From Desulfobacterales bacterium HSG17 (lineage in GTDB: Bacteria; Desulfobacterota; Desulfobacteria; Desulfobacterales; Desulfococcaceae), in the NCBI GenBank assembly GCA_030377945.1, contig JAUCGD010000001.1, forward strand, positions 5,191 through 69,190: DNA of 64,000 nt. The letters are read 5' to 3'. The translations under genes and the position numbers were made by a program. Below are positions 34,814 through 43,150 of the stretch, one piece after another (the first letter of the stretch is position 1; each line of letters starts with the position of its first letter). The notes beneath the pieces were generated by a model, which saw nothing but the letters and a program-made list of their open reading frames with translations, was not told the DNA's origin and did not search any database.

Positions 34814-35932
34814 ATGAAAACGTCATCTATCCCATTGCTTATTCTGAGTGTTTGTTTGTTGTTTTTAACGTCATGTACATCACTCAAAACAGCAAAAATT
34901 GTTCCTGAAGGTATGATTAAAGATTTAACTCCTGCTTTTAATGCCGGAGATTTAAATTCAACAGTAGATGGCCTGATAATATTAATGGATGCATCTTCGT
35001 CAATGGGAGAAACCCACCTGGAGTATAGTAAATTCGACGTTGCAAAGGCTTTTATTGCAAGAATGAATAAAACAATGCCACCGATTTCAACTGTTTCCGG
35101 CTTAAGAACTTTTGGGCATGCGCAGGTGCTTTCAAGACAGAACACAAATTTATTTTATGGGATGGCACCTTATAACAGGGCAGAAATGGCTAAAGGGTTA
35201 TCTGCTGTCACACCTTGGGGCGGCCCAACACCGATATCAGATGCAATCACAGCAGTGAATGAGGATTTTGCAAATATCGCAGGAAATAAGGTGCTCATTA
35301 TTGTCAGTGACGGCAAGGATTTAGATGACAAGCCAATCATTGCAGCACAAAAATTACAGGCCAAGATGGGACAAAAACTATGTATCTATACTGTGTTGGT
35401 TGGAGAGGATAGTAAAGGAAAGGCATTGCTGAAAAAAATTGCTGCTGTTTCTCAATGTGGCCATATGGTATTAGCGCATGAGATTAACTCGGTAGAATCC
35501 ATGGTTGATTATGTCACAGATGTATTTTTCAACAAAGAAGACCAAGGGCTTGGATATCATAAAGCAGAGCTTTTGATCAAAAGTCTTGGCAAAATTCATT
35601 TTGATTTTGATGAATCAATACTTACTGACTCTGAAAAATATATACTGAATCAACATATAAAAAAATTAGTCAATACACCTGAGATAAAAATCATAATTCA
35701 AGGGCATACATCTGCCAAAGGGGCTGAAGCATACAATCAAATATTAAGTGAAAAAAGGGCGTTGGCGGTTAAAAATTATCTGATAAACATTGGCAATATT
35801 TCTTCAGAAAGATTTTCTACTATTGGGTTCGGAGAGACAAAACCATTGATTATTGAATCAAATCCCAAAAATATTAATTCAGCAGAAGCCATATCAAATA
35901 GACGGGTTGTGTTTGACATAGCTGAGCATTAA
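34814..35932 (+). CDS. Lipoprotein with VWA domain and C-terminal OmpA domain (second copy)
   Basis: 372 residues. The lipobox ends at Cys21 (FLTSC). A VWA domain follows with the MIDAS start DASSS near residue 59 and IIVSDGKDLD. The C-terminal OmpA domain has KIHFDFDESILT, IQGHTSAKGAEAYN, LSEKRALAVKNYL and ISNRRVVFDI. It is the same architecture as the protein at 10517-11593, with conserved blocks such as LRTFGHA versus LRSFGHA, so they are paralogues. It is probably anchored in the outer membrane and bound to peptidoglycan. It is preceded by a sigma-54-like promoter and the ribosome binding site AAGGAGA. Confidence 0.87.
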   Translation: MKTSSIPLLILSVCLLFLTSCTSLKTAKIVPEGMIKDLTPAFNAGDLNSTVDGLIILMDASSSMGETHLEYSKFDVAKAFIARMNKTMPPISTVSGLRTFGHAQVLSRQNTNLFYGMAPYNRAEMAKGLSAVTPWGGPTPISDAITAVNEDFANIAGNKVLIIVSDGKDLDDKPIIAAQKLQAKMGQKLCIYTVLVGEDSKGKALLKKIAAVSQCGHMVLAHEINSVESMVDYVTDVFFNKEDQGLGYHKAELLIKSLGKIHFDFDESILTDSEKYILNQHIKKLVNTPEIKIIIQGHTSAKGAEAYNQILSEKRALAVKNYLINIGNISSERFSTIGFGETKPLIIESNPKNINSAEAISNRRVVFDIAEH

Positions 35933-35967
35933 GATAACTGCAGTTAGATAAGCCTTGTCCCAAAAAG

Positions 35968-35996
35968 TATATCCTTGTTCAGGTGCACGAAATACT
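35968..35996 (+). repeat. Direct repeat copy 1 (riboswitch 5' segment)
   Basis: This 29-bp segment, with core TTGTTCAGGTGCAC, recurs with a few substitutions at 36680-36708. Copy 1 forms the 5' end of the riboswitch-like element. The two copies flank the bacteriohemerythrin gene. Confidence 0.6.
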
Positions 35997-36040
35997 TAAA
36001 AGGGAACGCCTGTGAAAATCAGGGAAACCCCCGAATCAGA
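35974..36040 (+). promoter_or_regulatory. Truncated cobalamin riboswitch-like element without a target gene
   Basis: The conserved 5' half of the B12 aptamer can be read on the plus strand: GTTCAGGTGC (35978-35987), CTTAAAAGGGAA (35995-36006), a stem-loop CCTG-TGAAAAT-CAGG (36009-36023) matching the usual GGTGAAAATCC hairpin with pairing preserved, and CCCCCG (36028-36033). The 3' part, normally continuing with the ACTGT box, is not present. No plus-strand gene follows; the next gene is the bacteriohemerythrin on the opposite strand. It looks like a remnant. I could not run a covariance model. Confidence 0.5.
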
Positions 36041-36090
36041 GGAGTTTTGTTTCTTGTTTAGCGTACTTTCTTTGACAAAGACAAAAGAAA

Positions 36091-36516
36091 TCAGTGTGTG
36101 GCTGCATCCTTGGAATCATAATCTTTGATCCTCTGGTTTTGTGCAAACCGCATATAATCTTTATCTTTGTTAAGTATATGGTGTGTAAGCCAATCATACA
36201 CAAAAGTAATGAAATCATACACTGACTCGTCATCTTTAAATGGCTGAGCGCTTATGGTGTTTAGCTTTGTGATAAGTTCTGCGTGCAGCTTTTTGTGCTC
36301 TTTAAGTTTAGGGTAATTGATTCTTTGCATCATTTTTTCTTCAGCAGTAAAATGCTCCCGTGTATACTTGTATAAGAGCATTATGATTTTTTTAATTCGT
36401 TGATGATCAAGATCATCTCCAAGAGAATTAGCCAAATCAAACAATGTTTTGTGTTGTACATCAATTTCTGAGTTAGCAACCGAAAACGAATCATCCCATT
36501 CAAATACTATTGCCAT
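36091..36516 (-). CDS. Bacteriohemerythrin
   Basis: 141 residues from ATG 36516, which has AAGGAG about 8 nt upstream; a longer frame upstream adds 36 residues of no family resemblance. All diiron ligands of single-domain hemerythrins are visible: His22, His55, Glu59, His74, His78, His113 and Asp118 (in HHILNKDKDY). It binds O2 reversibly at a non-heme diiron site and in anaerobes probably buffers or senses oxygen. It stands alone between two copies of a 29-bp repeat. Confidence 0.94.
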   Translation of the reverse strand: MAIVFEWDDSFSVANSEIDVQHKTLFDLANSLGDDLDHQRIKKIIMLLYKYTREHFTAEEKMMQRINYPKLKEHKKLHAELITKLNTISAQPFKDDESVYDFITFVYDWLTHHILNKDKDYMRFAQNQRIKDYDSKDAATH

Positions 36517-36679
36517 ATACTTACTCCTTTTTATCTCTAACACAATGTTGAAATTCGAAATTATAAAATTCATGGTACTACATATTGCTGTTAAAACAAA
36601 TAAATTTTCACAAATGTAATTCACCGATATGAGAAAAGACGAGAATCTATTATTGCCTTGTATAATTTTTAAAAATATT

Positions 36680-36708
36680 TATATCTTTGTTCAGGTGCAC
36701 AAAATGCT
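36680..36708 (+). repeat. Direct repeat copy 2 (riboswitch 5' segment only)
   Basis: Starts TATATCTTTGTTCAGGTGCA and matches 35968-35996 at most positions. The sequence beyond it lacks the GGGAA and CCCCCG blocks, so only the first arm of the riboswitch-like element is duplicated. It abuts the stop codon of the minus-strand gene at 36710. Confidence 0.55.
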
Positions 36709-36709
36709 C

Positions 36710-37411
36710 TTAACTGATCAAATTTCTAAATGAGTAATCCATCTCCTGCCACGGTTTGGGTCGGGAATGTGCCAGTGCTCTTTGTATTACCGCTTCTAAA
36801 CTGTGACTGCTGTTTTGAGTAACAAAAATAGTCTCCATATATCTTGCAAACGGCATTTTCCGCCCTTCAAAATTTCTTGCAATGGGGTAATTTATATCTT
36901 CCTGTAACACTATCCATTTAATACAGCGGAGCAATTCTTCAATTTTCAAATCAAAAAAATTCCCATACGTATTATAGGCTTTGTTACCATGTGCTTTCTG
37001 GACTTTTGAGATTAAAGATTGTGGGGCTGTAACTGGTTTGTATGGTAGAATTGCTATGGCTTTTGCCAGGTCCATAGCTCCTTGTTGTGCTACCTTAATC
37101 AAAACATGTCTCAGGTTTTTTGCTGACATCCCGCCATTTTGGATCTTATTGAAGATATCAGTAATAATGTTGGCATGTGATAATGCTGTGGTGCTGCCAT
37201 TTCGGGTTATATCTACACGGTAATCGTAAACAATTTTATTTCTTGAAACAGAAGCTTTATATCCTGGAAAGGAAATTATAATTTGTGTTCCATTGCTGCA
37301 TGTTTCAAGGATCACTTGTGAGGCATGGGTCTTCTCCTTTTGAACATTGGCAGTAAAATTGTTTTTTTGAAAAATATTTAGCAGATAATTCTCTGATTGT
37401 TGAAAATTCAT
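36710..37411 (-). CDS. Unrecognised 233-residue protein
   Basis: I do not recognise this family. The protein is soluble, with no signal peptide or membrane segment. It has a mixed alpha/beta N-terminal half (ETCSNGTQIIISFPGYKASVSRNKIVYDYRV split by polar segments) and a helical C-terminal half containing an ELLRCIKWIVLQEDINYP segment and PKPWQEMDYSFRNLIS at the end. AGAGGGT about 6 nt upstream of the ATG supports translation, and base composition matches the neighbours. It sits alone between the hemerythrin and the ETF operon and is transcribed away from the latter. Confidence 0.65.
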   Translation of the reverse strand: MNFQQSENYLLNIFQKNNFTANVQKEKTHASQVILETCSNGTQIIISFPGYKASVSRNKIVYDYRVDITRNGSTTALSHANIITDIFNKIQNGGMSAKNLRHVLIKVAQQGAMDLAKAIAILPYKPVTAPQSLISKVQKAHGNKAYNTYGNFFDLKIEELLRCIKWIVLQEDINYPIARNFEGRKMPFARYMETIFVTQNSSHSLEAVIQRALAHSRPKPWQEMDYSFRNLIS

Positions 37412-37515
37412 TTTTACCCTCTGTTCATAACAGCCTATATCTTAAAGTCATATTGAGGCTTATGTCAGTGATTTGCAAAACATAACTTATTTTGGATCAG
37501 TAAGCAAATTTTTAT

Positions 37516-37541
37516 AAAAAATGAACATTTGTTCATTTTTT
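37516..37541. promoter_or_regulatory. 26-bp palindromic operator in front of the etf/acyl-CoA dehydrogenase operon
   Basis: Two 12-bp arms, AAAAAATGAACA and TGTTCATTTTTT, form a perfect palindrome around TT. It lies 36 nt upstream of the etfB start. A TTGACA at 37543-37548 and a poor -10 (CATGTT, 37566-37571) directly follow. The most likely ligand is the TetR-family regulator encoded at 40554 in the same operon. TGAACA/TGTTCA half-sites are plausible for a TetR dimer. Confidence 0.7.
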
Positions 37542-37577
37542 CTTGACATTAATTCAACGCCCAGGCATGTTGTCAGT

Positions 37578-38327
37578 ATGAAAATTCTAATCTGCATTAA
37601 ACAGATCAATGCCAGCGGGGAAATTAACCTGTTTGATGCCCATGCCCTTGAAGAGGCTGTAAGATTAAAACAAGAGTTTGAAACGTGTGGAAACAAGGAT
37701 TTTTGTTCTGTTGATGTTGTAACAGTTGGCCCGCCTGAAAGTTCAAAAATTATCAGACGGGCTTTTGGCATGGGGGCTGACAAAGGATATCATATTGTCA
37801 CCAAAGATATTGCATACGGTTTTTCGTTTGAGATCGCATCAAAACTCGCTGTTATAGCAACAAAAACATCCTATGATTTGATTTTAACCGGGATTATGTC
37901 CCAGGATTTCATGTCAGGACAGACAGGCCCAATGCTTGCTGAAATTTTGGATCTGCCCTGTGTTACAGGTGTGATTAAAACGAATCTGACAAATGATAGT
38001 TATTCAATTGAGGTGGAACAGGAGATGGAAAATGGCTTCCGCAATTGTCTTGAGGTTACCCTACCCGCACTTCTAACCATTCAGGCTGGTATAAATACCC
38101 CAGGATATCCTACTCTCTCCAGGATGCTGGCAGCAGGCAATAAAGAGATCATTACCTTTAGAGAAGCAGAGCTTTTTCCAGAAAATCTTGAGCCGTTTCA
38201 GGCACGAGAAACTTATGTGTCAATGGAAGATCCACAAAAAACAAGAACTGGTCATGTATTGAAAGGATCAATAACAGACAAGGCACACCAATTATTCACT
38301 ATCTTGCAGAAAAAGGCACTGGTATGA
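37578..38327 (+). CDS. etfB: Electron transfer flavoprotein beta subunit
   Basis: 249 residues starting MKILICIKQINASGEI, the usual EtfB N-terminus. An in-frame ATG 19 codons upstream (37521) lies inside the palindromic operator and is unlikely. The AMP-binding region VDVVTVGPPESSKIIRRAFGMGAD and the EtfB loop TLPALLTIQAGINTPGYPTL are visible. It carries electrons from acyl-CoA dehydrogenases to a membrane quinone reductase. No Shine-Dalgarno sequence precedes the ATG; a leaderless transcript from the TTGACA at 37543 is possible. It is the first gene of the operon and overlaps etfA by 4 nt. Confidence 0.93.
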   Translation: MKILICIKQINASGEINLFDAHALEEAVRLKQEFETCGNKDFCSVDVVTVGPPESSKIIRRAFGMGADKGYHIVTKDIAYGFSFEIASKLAVIATKTSYDLILTGIMSQDFMSGQTGPMLAEILDLPCVTGVIKTNLTNDSYSIEVEQEMENGFRNCLEVTLPALLTIQAGINTPGYPTLSRMLAAGNKEIITFREAELFPENLEPFQARETYVSMEDPQKTRTGHVLKGSITDKAHQLFTILQKKALV

Positions 38328-39349
38328 AACATATACTGGTAATTGCCGAAGTGTTTGAAGATTTGATCCAACCTGTTACTTTGGAACTAATAGCTGCTGC
38401 TCTTAGAATCGTAGATTTACAACAGTCTGGCCTCATTAAAGTTATTGTCCCTTTAGATGATCCTTTACCCCTTGCTGACAAGCTTGCAACACAAATTGGC
38501 CTGGATATTATTGGTCTGAAAATTGCTGATTTAAAAGGCTATAACAGTGATGTTTATAAACAGTGTCTCAGCCAGTTGATAAAAACAATGGAGCCCTCTC
38601 ATATTCTCATTGCCCATACCTCACAGGGCCAGGATTTTGCTCCGGGTCTTGCCATAGGATTAAAGGCAGCCTCAATACCAGGAGTTAATGAAATCAGGTC
38701 AGACAATAAAATTTTGCTCTATTCACGATCTGTATTGGGCAATACCAGGAATATGGTTGTCAGACCAGTGCCGGGCCTGCCTGTGGTTTTAACTATAATG
38801 CCAGGAATATTCCAACCTGGTAATTTTGATAGCCCGGAAAAAGGGCAAGTGAAGATCCTTGAAGGTTTGTTCGACCTTGAATCTGAATCGGGGGTTAAAT
38901 CGGGGAATGACACCACAAGGCGTATCAGGTATCAAAAAATCTTAAAAAAGAGCTGTGAAAACCAGGCTTTGAAAGGGGCAAAAATTATTGTCTCTGCCGG
39001 TCGCGGAATTGGAAAAAAAGAAAACCTTGAAACCATTTTCCAGTTTGCACAATGTTTTTCTTCTTCTTCGGTTGGCGCATCCCGACCACTTATTGACATG
39101 GGATGGATGAGATATGAACACCAGGTTGGCATCACCGGAACAACAGTTATGCCCAAACTTTATATTTCATGCGGAATTTCCGGCTCTTCCCAACATCTAA
39201 CAGGAATGAAAGATGCACAATTTGTGGTGAGCATTAATAATAATCCTGATGCCCCGATATTTCGCCATTCAGACCTGTGTATTGTTGAAGATATACATGA
39301 ATTTATACAGGCTTTTTTAAAGGAAGCTAAAAAAGATAAGGAGATATAA
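38324..39349 (+). CDS. etfA: Electron transfer flavoprotein alpha subunit
   Basis: 341 residues. The N-terminal domain (KHILVIAEVFEDLIQPVTLE) is followed by the FAD-binding C-terminal domain, with AKIIVSAGRGIGKKENLE, VGASRPLIDMGWM and the characteristic QVGITGTTVMPKLYISCGISG and FVVSINNNPDAPIF. It pairs with EtfB. It overlaps etfB by 4 nt and the following dehydrogenase by 1 nt (TAATG), indicating coupled translation. Confidence 0.95.
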   Translation: MKHILVIAEVFEDLIQPVTLELIAAALRIVDLQQSGLIKVIVPLDDPLPLADKLATQIGLDIIGLKIADLKGYNSDVYKQCLSQLIKTMEPSHILIAHTSQGQDFAPGLAIGLKAASIPGVNEIRSDNKILLYSRSVLGNTRNMVVRPVPGLPVVLTIMPGIFQPGNFDSPEKGQVKILEGLFDLESESGVKSGNDTTRRIRYQKILKKSCENQALKGAKIIVSAGRGIGKKENLETIFQFAQCFSSSSVGASRPLIDMGWMRYEHQVGITGTTVMPKLYISCGISGSSQHLTGMKDAQFVVSINNNPDAPIFRHSDLCIVEDIHEFIQAFLKEAKKDKEI

Positions 39350-40542
39350 TGGAGTTTACAATTTCAGATAAAATCAAAACTATTGTGGATATGATTAATG
39401 AGTTTGTGGAAAAAGAACTTATCCCGATTGAGCCTGAATTTCTGGTCAAAGATTTTAAAGAGCTGTTACCTGTGCTGAGAGAAAAACAGGCCATGGTAAA
39501 AAAAATGGAGTTGTGGGCTCCTAATTTCCCCGTTGAATGTGGAGGCATGGGACTTTCTCTTCTTGAACATGGTCTTGTTTCCGAAGCATTGGGGCGATCA
39601 CCTCTGGGCCATTATGTGTTCTGGTGCCAGGCTCCCGATGCCGGTAATGTTGAAATTCTCCATGAACATGGCACAGATGAACAAAAAGAACTCTATCTTA
39701 ATCCCCTTGTGGAGGGAAAAATCCGATCATGTTTTGCCATGACCGAGGTTGATATGCCAGGTTCCAATCCAGTAATGCTGGAGTCCACTGCAGTAAAGGA
39801 TGGTGATTATTATATCATTAATGGTCATAAATGGTACACAACAGCAGCAGATGGAGCTGATTTTGCCATTGCCATGGTTGTTACAAACCCAAAAGCTTCC
39901 ACCTATCTCCAGGCCAGCATGATCATTGTACCCACTGCTACCAAAGGCTTTAATCTTGTAAGAAATATTCCAGTCATGGGCCATGAAGGCAGTGATTATT
40001 TCAGCCATGCCGAGATTTTATTTGAATCCTGCCGAGTACCGCAAAAAAATCTACTGGGCACTGAAGGTCATGGCTTTGTGATTGCTCAGGATCGTCTGGG
40101 CCCGGGACGTATCCATCACTGCATGCGCTGGCTTGGAATCTGTCAGAGGGCACTTGACCTTATGTGCAGACGGGCCAATGAGCGGGTAATTTCACCTACC
40201 GGCAAAACTCTGGCAACCCGGCAGACTATTCAAAACTGGGTTGCTGAATCAGCTACTGAGCTTCAGGCAGCAAGGCTTTTAACCCTCAACTCTGCCTGGC
40301 AGATTGATACCATGGGAGCAAAAAAGGCCAGGGACAGCATATCAATGATTAAATTTGTTGTGGCAAATACAATGAACAAGATAGTGGACAGAGCCTTGCA
40401 GGTTCACGGAGGTCTTGGCATGACCGATGATACTATTCTTGCATTTTTCTACCGCCACGAAAGGGCTTCAAGAATTTATGATGGCGCTGATGAGGTGCAT
40501 AAGACTTCTCTGGCAAAAAGGATATTAAGAACATATCAATAA
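39349..40542 (+). CDS. Acyl-CoA dehydrogenase, ACAD10/11 (LvaC)-like
   Basis: 397 residues, the normal ACAD length. FAD-binding landmarks are CFAMTEVDMPGSNP, YIINGHKWYTTAA, LQVHGGLGMTDD and RIYDGADEVHKTSLAKRIL. In ordinary dehydrogenases a Glu lies in the last block; here the corresponding segment is YDGADEVH with Asp378, the pattern of ACAD10/11 (DGPDEVH). Those enzymes act after a phosphotransferase on 4-hydroxyacyl-CoAs, and such a kinase is encoded at 41228 in the same operon. The assignment to that pathway is an inference; electrons would go to the EtfBA encoded immediately upstream. Confidence 0.88.
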   Translation: MEFTISDKIKTIVDMINEFVEKELIPIEPEFLVKDFKELLPVLREKQAMVKKMELWAPNFPVECGGMGLSLLEHGLVSEALGRSPLGHYVFWCQAPDAGNVEILHEHGTDEQKELYLNPLVEGKIRSCFAMTEVDMPGSNPVMLESTAVKDGDYYIINGHKWYTTAADGADFAIAMVVTNPKASTYLQASMIIVPTATKGFNLVRNIPVMGHEGSDYFSHAEILFESCRVPQKNLLGTEGHGFVIAQDRLGPGRIHHCMRWLGICQRALDLMCRRANERVISPTGKTLATRQTIQNWVAESATELQAARLLTLNSAWQIDTMGAKKARDSISMIKFVVANTMNKIVDRALQVHGGLGMTDDTILAFFYRHERASRIYDGADEVHKTSLAKRILRTYQ

Positions 40543-40553
40543 TGAGTATTTAG

Positions 40554-41237
40554 ATGAATTATAAAGAATTTAAAAAATTGTATGCTGTCTCAAATCAGGA
40601 TATTTCAAGAGAGGTGTTCTATAAAAACAGGGACAGTATACAAATTAAAAAAGAGAAAACAGCTGTAAATAATTTAGAGAAGATATTTAACGCTGTATTC
40701 TACATTAGCAGCAAAAAAGGCTTTCACTCCATGAGTATGCGAGATTTAAGTCAAAAAACAGGTATGAGCCTTGGATCAGTGTATGCTTATTTCCCGGGCA
40801 AAAAAGTACTTTTGGACATAATACAGACTCAAGGATGGTCCATCGTAAAAAAAGATCTTGACCAGGTTTCCAAATCCCATGAGCATCCACACAAAAAACT
40901 GAGGGCAGTGCTTAAAGCCCACATTTTTCTTTCTGAATTATTTACCCATTGGTTTTATTTCACTTTTATGGAGGCCCGTCATCTTGAGGCAGTTAAATCC
41001 ATGGAAGAGTATACCCAGAAAATTATTACGGATATTCTGGTAAGCGGAGATGAACAGGGAATTTTTAAATCCATGGATCATGCTTTGACTGCAAGTATGA
41101 TAAAGGCAATGCAGCAGGAGTGGTACCTTAAAAGGTGGAAATATAAAAATTTAAAAATATCAGTGGACCAATATGCAGACCATGTGATCAATATGGTGGA
41201 ATCATTTTGCCTTAGAGGAGAAACATTATGGGAATAA
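40554..41237 (+). CDS. TetR/AcrR-family transcriptional regulator of the acyl-CoA operon
   Basis: 227 residues with an N-terminal helix-turn-helix (HSMSMRDLSQKTGMSLGSVYAYFPGKKVLLD) preceded by an unusual 40-residue charged extension. The C-terminal ligand domain is poorly conserved, as usual. Regulators of this type in fatty-acid operons bind acyl-CoA and repress until substrate is present. The probable operator is the palindrome at 37516-37541 upstream of etfB. Its gene lies inside the operon, 11 nt after the dehydrogenase, and overlaps the kinase gene by 10 nt. Confidence 0.88.
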   Translation: MNYKEFKKLYAVSNQDISREVFYKNRDSIQIKKEKTAVNNLEKIFNAVFYISSKKGFHSMSMRDLSQKTGMSLGSVYAYFPGKKVLLDIIQTQGWSIVKKDLDQVSKSHEHPHKKLRAVLKAHIFLSELFTHWFYFTFMEARHLEAVKSMEEYTQKIITDILVSGDEQGIFKSMDHALTASMIKAMQQEWYLKRWKYKNLKISVDQYADHVINMVESFCLRGETLWE

Positions 41238-42295
41238 CTGACAAAGCAGGAACAATCAGACCCGGTGAAGAAATTGACCCGGCAGCAGTAAAAAGTTTTT
41301 TACAGAAAAATATTACAGGACTTACTGGAGAAATTGCCATTACACAGTTTCCCAGTGGTTTTTCCAATTTAACATATATGATTGATATGTGCGGCAGACA
41401 GATGGTGCTGCGACGCCCTCCAATTGGTGCAAAAGTTAAGGCTGGTCATGACATGGGACGGGAATACAAGGTGCTTAAAGCTTTGCATCCTGTTTTTTCT
41501 CTCTGCCCTGCGCCCCTTGCATATACAGAAGACACATCAATTATTGGCTCTCCTTTTTTCATCATGGATAAGTTATCCGGTATTATCCTGCGCAAGGATA
41601 TACCCAAAGAACTTGCTTTCTCAAAAAAACAGGCAAAACAGCTATGCATGAACCTTATCGATCTGCTTGCAGATATCCATGGTATTGATGTAAAAAAAAC
41701 AGGCCTGGATTTTATTGGAAAGCCAACCGGCTATGTTAAGCGCCAGGTGGAAGGATGGAGTAAACGATATCAAAAAGCAAAAACCAATGATGCGCCGGAT
41801 TGTAAAATTATCATGGAATGGCTCAAAGATAAAATGCCGCAAGATACTGATCATCCTACAATTGTACATAATGACTACAAGTTTGATAATGTGGTATTAG
41901 ATACGGACAGGCCTGAAAAAATCATTGGCATACTTGACTGGGAAATGACAACCTATGGTGACCCTTTGATGGATCTTGGAAACTCTCTTGCCTATTGGGT
42001 AGAAAAAAATGATTCTGATGAAATCCAGATGATGAGGACAATGCCAACAAATATGCCAGGAGCTTTAACGCGACAGGGAATACTGGACTATTATGAAAAA
42101 AAGACAGGCAGGAGCACGCTGCAGTTTGATTTTTATTACTGTTTTGGTCTGTTCCGCCTTGCAGTCATAGCTCAGCAGATTTACTACAGATATTATCACA
42201 AAATTACAGACAACAAACGATTTGCAATGCTGATATTTGGTGTAATTGCACTTGAAAAAACTGCCCTGAAACTTATAGAATCATCTGAGTTATAA
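41228..42295 (+). CDS. APH-family phosphotransferase (LvaA / ACAD10/11 kinase-domain-like)
   Basis: 355 residues with the aminoglycoside-phosphotransferase fold. The N-lobe has SNLTYMIDMCGRQMVLRRPP. The catalytic loop is HNDYKFDN, with His214, Asp216 and Asn221, and the metal-binding segment is ILDWEMTTYGDPLMDLG (Asp237). This subtype is fused to an acyl-CoA dehydrogenase in animal ACAD10/11 and is called LvaA in Pseudomonas levulinate catabolism, where it phosphorylates a 4-hydroxyacyl-CoA. A small LvaB-like partner was not seen here. The GAGGAGA ribosome binding site lies inside the end of the tetR gene. The substrate is inferred from context. Confidence 0.85.
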   Translation: MGITDKAGTIRPGEEIDPAAVKSFLQKNITGLTGEIAITQFPSGFSNLTYMIDMCGRQMVLRRPPIGAKVKAGHDMGREYKVLKALHPVFSLCPAPLAYTEDTSIIGSPFFIMDKLSGIILRKDIPKELAFSKKQAKQLCMNLIDLLADIHGIDVKKTGLDFIGKPTGYVKRQVEGWSKRYQKAKTNDAPDCKIIMEWLKDKMPQDTDHPTIVHNDYKFDNVVLDTDRPEKIIGILDWEMTTYGDPLMDLGNSLAYWVEKNDSDEIQMMRTMPTNMPGALTRQGILDYYEKKTGRSTLQFDFYYCFGLFRLAVIAQQIYYRYYHKITDNKRFAMLIFGVIALEKTALKLIESSEL

Positions 42296-42345
42296 TTTTA
42301 TTACAATAGGCATTTATTTTGCAACTGAAACAGGAGAAAACAGAT

Positions 42346-43098
42346 ATGAAGGATTTTGAGTTAAAAGGAAGAACCGCTGTTATCACAGGAGCAAGTCGTG
42401 GAATAGGGCTTGCAATCACGCAAAAACTTGCTCAATATGGAGCACAGTGCATCATGGTGAGCAGAAAGATTGAACCCTTAGAAGCTGCAGCTGCTGAAAT
42501 CAGGGAAGATGGTGGCAAAGCAGAGGCAATTGCCTGCCACACAGGATATCCGGATCAAATTAAAACCATGTATGAAAAAGTTATGAAAAAGTATGGAGCT
42601 CTTGATATTCTTGTGAACAATGCTGCCACCAACCCACATTTTGGTGAAATGATTACAGCAGATGAAGGAGTCTGGGACAAGACCCTGGATGTAAATATCA
42701 AGGGACCTTTTTTTATGATTAAACATGCTGTCCCATTAATGAAGGATAAAGGTGCCATTGTTAATGTTTCATCGGTAAATGCAGTAAAACCAATGATGTT
42801 TCAGGGAGTTTATTCTGCCACCAAAGCAGCCCTGGCAAATATGACCCAGACCCTGGCAAAAGAGCTTGCACCAAAAGGAATCAGGATTAATAACCTGCTG
42901 CCCGGACTTACTGACACCAAGTTTGCATCAGCTATAATTTCTTCTGAAGAGATCTGTAATTATGCTGTATCCCAGATTCCCATGGGACGATATGCACAAC
43001 CTGAAGAGATGGCAGGAGCTGTACTATACCTTGTATCTGATGCTGCCTCATTTACAACAGGTGCCAGCCTGATTTGTGATGGTGGTATGCTGGTATAA
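42346..43098 (+). CDS. SDR-family dehydrogenase (3-oxoacyl/3-hydroxyacyl type)
   Basis: 250 residues from ATG 42346, selected because CAGGAGA lies upstream; the TTG at 42319 has none. The SDR motifs are AVITGASRGIGLAITQ, LVNNAATNPHF, NVSSVNAVKP and the catalytic YSATKAALANMTQTLAKE, ending FTTGASLICDGGMLV. Sequences with NAATNPHFG are typical of DHRS4-like enzymes, found beside ACAD10/11-type genes. It would oxidise or reduce a hydroxy/oxo-acyl intermediate. It lies 50 nt after the kinase gene, in the operon. Confidence 0.88.
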   Translation: MKDFELKGRTAVITGASRGIGLAITQKLAQYGAQCIMVSRKIEPLEAAAAEIREDGGKAEAIACHTGYPDQIKTMYEKVMKKYGALDILVNNAATNPHFGEMITADEGVWDKTLDVNIKGPFFMIKHAVPLMKDKGAIVNVSSVNAVKPMMFQGVYSATKAALANMTQTLAKELAPKGIRINNLLPGLTDTKFASAIISSEEICNYAVSQIPMGRYAQPEEMAGAVLYLVSDAASFTTGASLICDGGMLV

Positions 43099-43112
43099 TT
43101 CAAAATAAATGG

Positions 43113-43132
43113 TTCTACCCTGAAGGGTAGAA
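43113..43132 (+). promoter_or_regulatory. Intercistronic hairpin before the first large acyl-CoA dehydrogenase gene
   Basis: A perfect 8-bp stem TTCTACCC/GGGTAGAA closes a TGAA loop. No T-tract follows, so it is not a standard terminator. It stands 14 nt after the SDR stop and 18 nt before the next ATG, just ahead of GAAGGAGA. It may be an mRNA processing or stability element that sets relative expression within the operon. Confidence 0.55.
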
Positions 43133-43150
43133 ACTGAGAAGGAGAAAAAA

